A DNA stretch of 64,000 nt. It comes from Sipunculus nudus (taxonomy: Eukaryota > Annelida > Sipuncula > Golfingiida > Sipunculidae). Numbering within the stretch: position 1 is the first letter of the stretch; each line of letters opens with the position of its first letter. Under the pieces are notes generated by a model. The model saw only the letters and a list, made by a program, of their open reading frames with translations, did no database searches and was not told the origin of the DNA. The translations under genes and the position numbers were made by a program. The DNA lies in contig CM049313.1 in assembly GCA_026874595.1 (NCBI GenBank), forward strand, positions 47,006,159-47,070,158, in the 5' to 3' direction. Positions 61,539-64,000 of the stretch are shown piece after piece.

Positions 61539-61677
61539 GGATCTGAAGGCAGGTGGAACACCAGCCCTCCCAAAGATACCAAGTCAGAAACCCCCCAGTC
61601 CTAATGGAACCCACACCCGTCCAAAGTCTGGTGTCAGGAGGCAAAATGGACCAATAGCCAAGAAAGATCCCAAACAG
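61539..61677 (+). CDS. KATNAL2: KATNAL2 exon 5
   Basis: 139 nt between ATTATAACAG and AAACAG|GTAAAC. After completing Arg it reads DLKAGGTPALPKIPSQKPPS and a basic, Pro-rich continuation ending KKDPKQ. LPKI and the following basic segment correspond to the linker SCQNLPKINQQRPRSK of human KATNAL2 as recalled. Such linkers connect the LisH/N-domain to the AAA+ domain and may bind microtubules. Ends in phase 0. Confidence 0.9.
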
Positions 61678-63058
61678 GTAAACTCAAGTCTGTCTGTCTG
61701 TCTGTCTCTGCATGAGACATATCATAAATATGTTGGTGGGCTATAATAAGGAATCGGTTGTAAAATAGCATTGTTTGATTAAAAGATGAAAAAAAAAATC
61801 AATGATTGATTATTTTATTTACCATCTATATCATGGTGAAATCTGCTGTGTAGAATTAAACCTAAAATATTGACTGAGAAAGTTATTATTTATAATATAA
61901 TATATAAGTCTAATTTATACATCATGCAGGCTTTTTGATACTTATTTGTTGCACAAGAATAAACTTTACTGCTGTTCACTGTTTAGTGCCCCATCTTTCA
62001 TATAGTTCTGCAAGAATTTGAATATTTTATTGGGATAATATGACTTCTTTGGATGTGCATAGTGCATTTATGATCGATTATGCAAAAATGAAATTGATTT
62101 ATTTGATTATGAAAGAAAACAACCAGTATAATCAATTAATTGGCACACCCCTAGTTGTTATACACTTTTGTTGAGAGGTTATTAAGACGAGGTAGTTTTT
62201 TTTTGGTGGAGGTGACTGCCTCCATTTTTTTAATGCTAACTGAACTAAGTATATATGTACATCTGCAGAATTCCATTCCGGTTTCAGACTACATCATACA
62301 TGACAGGGCAGTATCACAGGCTTCCTCTCATTTTTATATCCTGACGTTAACCAGGCCCAGTGACTACTGCACCTGCGGGCCCTTGATGTATAATCGTTCC
62401 CATTGCTTGGTCATATGACCAAAGGGTGCACTCGTTTTTGTGAATGAAACACGGCCGTTGGGCATGACCTTCCCTTTAAGCCTTCAGAGCGCACACCCAG
62501 GGTGGGGGACGACCATGAAAAATCTCACTGCCTCAGCTGAGATTCGAACTCACAATCTCCCAGCTTTGAGACCTGAGCTCTAACCCTGAGCCACAGAAGC
62601 CTGTTGAGGTTGAGTTTATTACAAATCTTTATTTTGTTGAAGGTAACCGCCTCCGTTTCTTTTTAATGCTGCCTCATCTAGTTCTTAAGCTAAGTATTCA
62701 CATTGGCAGAGTTCATTTTTGGTTTGGACTACGTGACAGGGCAGTAGCACTTGCTTCCTGTCATTTTATATTATATCCTGGTGTCACCCAGGCCTGGTGT
62801 CTACCACACATGTGCAGGACACTTGTGTATCACTGCAAAGCAAAGCAGAGAAAAGATCTGCTTTCTCCTCTTTGTAGTGCTGCAAAAATGCCTGACAGCT
62901 ATGACAGCTTCTCGAACAGTTGCAGCGCTGCACAGTACAGCAAAGTGTTCAGTAAAGCCAGGCCTTAATGCCTGTTGGAGCATTACTTGTTAAAGATCTA
63001 ATACATTTGTTTAATTACATGATGATTTGTGTTCTTGTATATGGCTATGTTATTGCAG
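61678..63058 (+). other. KATNAL2 intron 5 with diverged duplicated segments
   Basis: A (TCTG)n run follows the donor. About 61768-62152 is the dispersed repeat also seen at 24.84-25.24 kb. About 62190-62380 and 62640-62820 are diverged copies of one sequence (GACTGCCTCC/AACCGCCTCC, GACAGGGCAGTA(T/G)CAC, CC(A/T)GGCC), and a tRNA-like SINE lies between them. Confidence 0.7.
62530..62595 (-). mobile_element. tRNA-derived SINE head, antisense in intron 5
   Basis: On the minus strand TGGCTCAGGGTTAGAGCTC (A-box region) and GAGTTCGAATCTC (B box, 62551-62539) have tRNA spacing, and the ends pair imperfectly (GGCTCAG…CTGAGG). It is embedded in repetitive sequence, so a SINE is likelier than a tRNA gene. 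Confidence 0.6.
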
Positions 63059-63199
63059 ACAGAACCAGTGACAAATGGACGGGTCAGTCCAAATGCCTGT
63101 TTCCCAGGAGATGCGTTAGCGTTACAAGGTCTTCAGGTTCATGGGAGTCAAAGTACCACTGATGTCACGCAGGAGTCACCCCAAAAACCCAGAACTAAG
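63059..63199 (+). CDS. KATNAL2: KATNAL2 exon 6: variable linker
   Basis: 141 nt, phase 0 to phase 0, between TATTGCAG and ACTAAG|GTCAGA. It reads TEPVTNGRVSPNACFPGDAL, a Gln/Ser/Thr-rich middle and QESPQKPRTK. I see no counterpart in the shorter human linker, so it is probably lineage-specific disordered sequence. The last ~20 bases and the donor are the first unit of a degenerate ~57-bp tandem repeat that continues into the intron. Confidence 0.85.
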
Positions 63200-63465
63200 G
63201 TCAGAGGTTACCTACAGTAAGAAGCACTATATGAATCCCCAAAACCTAGATCTATAGTCAGAGGCAGCATACAGTAAAATTTCACTCAGTGGTCCCCTAG
63301 AAGGACATCTCATCAGAGTTGAAATACTTTCAAGTTCCACTAAAAAGGTCCTCAGTGTCAGAGGCTATATTCAGTGAAGTTCAACTGATGAGTTCATAGA
63401 ACCAAAACCTAAGGTCAGAGGTTACTTATAGTAGAGGTACACTAGCAGATCCCCATAGCCAGAGC
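63178..63465. repeat. Degenerate ~57-bp tandem repeat across the exon 6 donor
   Basis: Units begin CCCAAAAACCCAGAACTAAG, CCAAAACCTAGATCTATAG and ACCAAAACCTAAG, each followed by GTCAGAGG and a (A/T)CAGTA or TATAGTA phrase, at about 63179, 63239 and 63404. Another GTCAGAGGCT-TATTCAGTGAAG unit lies near 63357, and one middle unit is badly worn. Confidence 0.75.
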
Positions 63466-63660
63466 TAAGAAAAGAGTTTACAGATATTAGATGCCACCAT
63501 GACAACATCTACAACACCAGTACGTGTGTCCTGACTGCTAAGGGCCATGGATATTAATGTGACTTGGTTTACAAGGCATGTACAACTTCTATTTAATTCA
63601 TGATAAATGGACATTTGAATGTTATTGATGTCAGAACTAAATATGTATTTCTCATTTTAG

Positions 63661-63744
63661 GCTGGTCATATAATAGATATCCGTTCCATGATAAATGATG
63701 CAACAAGGTTAAATGTAGAAGAAGGAACAAGTGGTGACGCTTCA
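63661..63744 (+). CDS. KATNAL2: KATNAL2 exon 7 (last in window)
   Basis: 84 nt, phase 0, between CTCATTTTAG and GCTTCA|GTAAGT. It reads AGHIIDIRSMINDATRLNVE then EGTSGDAS. GHIIDIRSMINDA aligns with GQIIDFQGLLTDA of human KATNAL2 as recalled, just before the segment leading into the AAA+ domain. The Walker motifs must lie downstream of 64000, so the gene is truncated by the window edge, not broken. Confidence 0.93.
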
Positions 63745-63867
63745 GTAAGTGATATTTGACTAATAACTGAGGCTGTACCATGACTTAATATTAAGGATAG
63801 GTCATATGCCTCCAGGTAGCACTGTTTATTGATTAATGTTGAAGGTGTCAAGAATGACATGTTAGGG

Positions 63868-63945
63868 TAGGACAGTCTGTTGGTTAAGGCGCTGGATATG
63901 AGAACAGAAGGTCTGCTGTTCCAGCATGTCAGTGACAGGTAGGGG
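63868..63945 (+). mobile_element. Possible tRNA-derived SINE head in intron 7
   Basis: GTCTGTTGGTTAAGGCGCTGG resembles a tRNA 5' half with A box. The B-box region (TGCTGTTCCAGCATG) is poor. Weak call. Confidence 0.35.
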
Positions 63946-64000
63946 TGTTTAGTCTGAAATCACAGACAATATTAGTCTCATCCGACTTTACACTTTGCCT

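Noticed and set aside
61420-61644. Minus-strand frame over KATNAL2 exon 5
   Set aside because: It is the antisense shadow of exon 5, whose phase and homology are established on the plus strand.
62530-62595. A tRNA gene on the minus strand
   Set aside because: The acceptor and D-arm pairing is imperfect and the segment is inside duplicated intronic repeats; SINE head preferred.
1-64000. CRISPR arrays, operons or other prokaryotic systems
   Set aside because: No array of short identical repeats with unique spacers; gene structure and splice sites are eukaryotic.

Overview
This is an AT-rich metazoan nuclear window: spliced genes with GT-AG introns, long introns, and many decayed mobile elements. 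The repeats point to a lophotrochozoan, most likely a bivalve mollusc. Several interspersed elements start near ACAAGGGACC, carry an ACGG-type microsatellite and end in a hairpin followed by CTAA, which recalls the bivalve 'pearl'/Helentron-like non-autonomous elements. The species call is an inference.

Two genes are well supported. (1) A plus-strand gene from 45911 to the right edge encodes the N-terminal part of katanin p60 ATPase-containing subunit A-like 2 (KATNAL2). Seven coding exons (60, 71, 170, 49, 139, 141 and 84 nt) join in frame with consensus splice sites into 238 codons with a LisH motif. The AAA+ ATPase exons lie beyond the window. (2) A minus-strand gene ends in a large last coding exon (29780-28344; 472-residue protein from an ATG at 29762). 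I do not recognise the protein; it has a disordered Ser-rich half and amphipathic helices that could anchor PKA. A possible 5' exon lies near 45.5-45.65 kb, which would put the two genes head to head across an ETS-site-rich promoter and make the 29.8-45.5 kb interval one transposon-filled intron.

From left to right: 1-12 kb holds weak minus-strand exon candidates (best: 1835-1875 plus 1549-1606, with matching phase), two minisatellites (2.54-3.27 and 7.9-8.5 kb) and AT microsatellites. Promoter-like, CpG-containing segments lie at 12.2-12.5 and 14.1-14.5 kb. A dimeric ~150-bp tandem array, a broken retrotransposon gag relic and a MITE occupy 15.1-16.6 kb. Helentron/pearl-like copies lie at 19.1-21.0, 26.8-27.2, 30.2-32.1, 34.3-36.9 and 37.3-39.7 kb. 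The last is interrupted by a 1.2-kb tandem-repeat element with hairpin ends. A 2.4-kb terminal-inverted-repeat element lies at 41.2-43.6 kb. KATNAL2 introns carry a 1.9-kb TIR element, a SINE with a perfect target-site duplication, a hAT-like element containing a heat-shock-promoter-like insert, and several MITEs.

No rRNA gene, canonical tRNA gene, CRISPR array or prokaryotic feature was seen. Homology calls rest on recall and reading by eye, not on a database search.
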